From: an uncultured Acetatifactor sp.
GTDB taxonomy: Bacteria > Bacillota > Clostridia > Lachnospirales > Lachnospiraceae
Assembly: GCA_910577665.1 (NCBI GenBank)
Contig: CAJTOJ010000022.1
Span: 1 to 64,000, forward strand
Length of the DNA: 64,000 nucleotides
Reading direction: 5' to 3'
Shown: one piece after another, positions 62,056 through 64,000 of the stretch
How positions within the stretch are numbered: position 1 is the stretch's first letter
How the letters are laid out: each line of letters starts with the position of its first letter
Translations under genes and position numbers: made by a program
Notes under the pieces: model-generated
Databases searched by the model: none
Told to the model about the DNA's origin: nothing
The model's input: the letters and a program-made list of their open reading frames with translations, nothing else

Positions 62056-62710
62056 GTCCAGAGAGTTGTTCCCGTTGTCGTGGCTGTCACAGTACGGATA
62101 CTGTAAAAGGCGCTGTTCTCTGCTTGCCTTAGAGCAAATCTGGCAGGAGAATGAATACACAGCGGCAGGAAGGATGCAGCATAAGCGGGTGCACACCGGG
62201 AGAACGGAACAGCGGGGAGATGCCATACATATTTTCGAAATGCCGGTTTTCTCCCGCAGGCTTGGAGTGAGCGGATTCTGCGATTGTGTGGAAGTACATC
62301 CATCCCCATCGGGTGCTTCTATTCCTTATGGAGATGGAAAGTATACATTTTACCCTGTGGAATATAAGCACGGAGTTGTGCGGGACGAGGAGGAATATCA
62401 TCTTCAGCTATGTGCCCAGGCAATTTGTCTGGAAGAGCGTTTTGGCATAGAGATTTCAGCAGGAGCCATTTTCTTTATTGATGCACACAGACGTGATGAG
62501 GTTTTGCTTTCACAGGAATTGCGGGAACAGACTTGGCAGACGGCAAAGGAAATAGCAGATATGGTTGAAAGCCAGAAACTGGTTCCGGCGGTTTACTGTG
62601 CAAAGTGCAAGAAATGTTCCCTGTGGGAGGCGTGTCAGCCAAAAATCAGAAGGTCGGCCCGGCCATATAGCGCTGGCCTTTGGGATGAAGCGGTAAAGGA
62701 GATGGAATGA
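62030..62710 (+). CDS. cas4: Cas4 nuclease for spacer acquisition
   Basis: The 226-residue PD-(D/E)XK nuclease has an Fe-S cluster ligated by Cys in 'YGYCKRRCSLL' (about 22-26) and the C-terminal trio 'YCAKCKKCSLWEACQP'. Catalytic residues fall in 'SGFCDCVEVH' (Asp) and 'YPVEYKHG' (E-x-K). It trims prespacers and sets PAM orientation with Cas1-Cas2. ATG 62030 lies 26 bases before the cas7c stop. Confidence 0.94.
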   Translation: MMQNFSEDESRELFPLSWLSQYGYCKRRCSLLALEQIWQENEYTAAGRMQHKRVHTGRTEQRGDAIHIFEMPVFSRRLGVSGFCDCVEVHPSPSGASIPYGDGKYTFYPVEYKHGVVRDEEEYHLQLCAQAICLEERFGIEISAGAIFFIDAHRRDEVLLSQELREQTWQTAKEIADMVESQKLVPAVYCAKCKKCSLWEACQPKIRRSARPYSAGLWDEAVKEME

Positions 62711-63723
62711 AGCAGCTGTTAAATACATTATATATTCTGACGCCGGACACATACCTCTTTTTGGAGAATGAAGCAATTGGTGTGAAGATAGGCGGAGAGG
62801 AGAAGGTGCGGGTTCCTGCGCACACAATTGCCTCTGTCTATTGCTTTGGCAATGTGACAGTGTCCACACCATTGATTGGGTTTTGCGGACAGAGGGGAAT
62901 TAGCCTGGTATTCCTATCCGAATATGGAAAGTTTTATGGCAGAATCCAAGGGCCGGTGCAGGGGAATATTATGCTTAGACGCAGACAGTTTGCCGCGTTG
63001 GATGATTTGGTTCTCAGCAAAAGACTTGTGCGCAGTATCTTATTGGGAAAGCTGGTCAACAGCAAAGAATTTTTGATGAGGGTTCGAAGGGAACGCAAGG
63101 AAAAAGATGAGATATTCACGAATTCTATTCAAAAAATTGCACGAATAGCGGAAGAACTCCGGGAGTGTCCTGGCATTGACTCCATGCGCGGACTGGAGGG
63201 AGCCGCTGCCGCGACGTATTATGCGGCGTTTTCATCTATGCTGGTAAGTGAGGAAATGAAGTTCGAGGGCAGAAACCGTCGGCCTCCGGAAGATCCTGTA
63301 AATGCCTTGCTGTCTTTTTTATACACGCTATTGAAGAATGATGTGCAATCTGCATTGGAGGGTGTGGGACTGGACCCTGCTGCGGGATTTCTGCATACTT
63401 TGCGGCCGGGCAGACCTGCTCTGGCCCTGGATTTGATGGAGGAATTGAGGTCACCGCTCTGTGACCGCTTTGCAGTTGCGTTGATAAACAGAGGCCAGAT
63501 TACTTTAAAACATTTTGACCAGCTGACGGCGCCGGTTCTGTTGGGAGAAAAAGGACGGAAAATTGTGTTAAAAGCGTGGCAGGAACGAAAAAAAGAAGAG
63601 ATTCAGCATCCATTTTTGCAGGAAAAGATTCCTATTGGATTGATTCCACATGCGCAGGCGATGCTCTTTGCAAGGGTATTGCGTGATGAATTGGATGAAT
63701 ATCCGCCATTTCATTGGAGGTGA
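62707..63723 (+). CDS. cas1: Type I-C Cas1 integrase
   Basis: The 338-residue integrase has metal ligands in 'MRGLEGAAAATYY' (Glu), 'GFLHTLRPGRPAL' (His) and 'LALDLMEELRSPLCDR' (Asp). It starts at ATG 62707 in an ATGA overlap with cas4, so translation is coupled. It appears complete and inserts new spacers at the array leader. Confidence 0.96.
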   Translation: MKQLLNTLYILTPDTYLFLENEAIGVKIGGEEKVRVPAHTIASVYCFGNVTVSTPLIGFCGQRGISLVFLSEYGKFYGRIQGPVQGNIMLRRRQFAALDDLVLSKRLVRSILLGKLVNSKEFLMRVRRERKEKDEIFTNSIQKIARIAEELRECPGIDSMRGLEGAAAATYYAAFSSMLVSEEMKFEGRNRRPPEDPVNALLSFLYTLLKNDVQSALEGVGLDPAAGFLHTLRPGRPALALDLMEELRSPLCDRFAVALINRGQITLKHFDQLTAPVLLGEKGRKIVLKAWQERKKEEIQHPFLQEKIPIGLIPHAQAMLFARVLRDELDEYPPFHWR

Positions 63724-63729
63724 TGCAAC

Positions 63730-64000
63730 ATGATGCTTGTAGTTTCCTATGATGTGAATACAACGGACGCGGCGGGCGAAAAACGTCTGCGGAAAGTAGC
63801 GAAGCTCTGTGAAGCATATGGCTGCCGGGTGCAGAATTCGGTATTTGAGGTATTGGTTGACCCGGCCCGGTTAGTCACGCTGAAAGCAGGGTTATCCCAG
63901 GTAATAGATAAGGAGAAAGATTCGGTGCGGTTTTACCGTCTGGGAAGTAACTGGCGCTCTCGGATAGAAGCACTAGGAAAGGAATTAACCTATGAACAGG
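63730..64000 (+). CDS. cas2: Cas2, cut by the window end
   Basis: Ninety codons are present with no stop before base 64000. The N-terminus 'MMLVVSYDVNTTDAAGEKRL' has the beta-strand and Asp typical of Cas2, followed by 'CRVQNSVFEV' and 'FYRLGSNW'. A full Cas2 is about 96 residues, so only a few codons are missing. GGAGGTG overlaps the cas1 stop. The CRISPR array should follow beyond the window. Confidence 0.92.
   Translation, partial: MMLVVSYDVNTTDAAGEKRLRKVAKLCEAYGCRVQNSVFEVLVDPARLVTLKAGLSQVIDKEKDSVRFYRLGSNWRSRIEALGKELTYEQ

Noticed and set aside
63730..64000. CRISPR array
   Set aside because: No direct repeats occur in the window; the sequence ends inside cas2, so the array would be downstream.
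1..64000. Prophage, insertion sequence, tRNA or rRNA genes
   Set aside because: No integrase, transposase, phage structural gene, tRNA T-arm pattern or rRNA sequence was found on either strand.

Overview
The window reads as chromosomal DNA of an anaerobic, endospore-forming Firmicute of the Lachnospiraceae type (order Clostridia). The evidence is a complete spoIIIA operon, spoIVB, a stand-alone glycyl-radical cofactor, and the housekeeping order nusB-xseA-xseB-ispA-dxs-tlyA-nadK-argR-recN-spoIVB that is usual in Clostridia. Genus cannot be fixed from the sequence alone. There are no tRNA or rRNA genes, no transposase and no prophage genes.

Layout. 1-7 kb: a strongly structured, apparently non-coding stretch abuts a 5'-truncated copy of a solute-binding-protein gene. 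A paralogue interrupted by an in-frame amber codon follows, then a Uma2-family nuclease gene and an intact solute-binding lipoprotein. 7-11.5 kb: an AraC regulator divergent from a GH95 fucosidase-type glycoside hydrolase, then a small lipoprotein. 11.7-17.5 kb: an HscC-like Hsp70 overlapping a 1252-residue J-like protein. 17.6-24.5 kb: a Nudix remnant, then a lipid-like biosynthetic cluster (glycosyltransferase, SDR/metallo-beta-lactamase fusion, F390-synthetase-type adenylating enzyme, KAS III). 24.6-27.8 kb: a tight three-gene operon (DUF262 protein, AAA ATPase, unknown protein) that looks like a mobile-element defence module. 27.9-34.2 kb: a receiver-domain/(p)ppGpp-synthetase fusion overlapping a MATE transporter, a ferritin-like protein, a membrane protein, a transglutaminase-like protein and a GrcA-type glycyl-radical protein.

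34.5-40.1 kb is spoIIIAA-AH, the mother-cell channel complex needed for late forespore gene expression. 40.1-40.6 kb is a repeat-rich intergenic region. 40.6-55.9 kb is mostly core metabolism: deoB, prfC, a second transglutaminase-like lipoprotein, an Asp23 protein, nusB, exonuclease VII, isoprenoid genes, tlyA, nadK, argR, recN and spoIVB. 56.2 kb to the end is a type I-C CRISPR-Cas operon (cas3-cas5c-cas8c-cas7c-cas4-cas1-cas2). It has its own strong promoter and is cut off inside cas2, so any array lies beyond the window.

The main points of interest are the DUF262/ATPase/unknown operon, the receiver-alarmone synthetase fusion, the KAS III/F390-type cluster with its in-frame low-complexity insertions, the Hsp70/giant-J pair, and the structured RNA candidate at the left edge. 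All family calls were made by eye from motifs and remembered family architecture; no database search was run.
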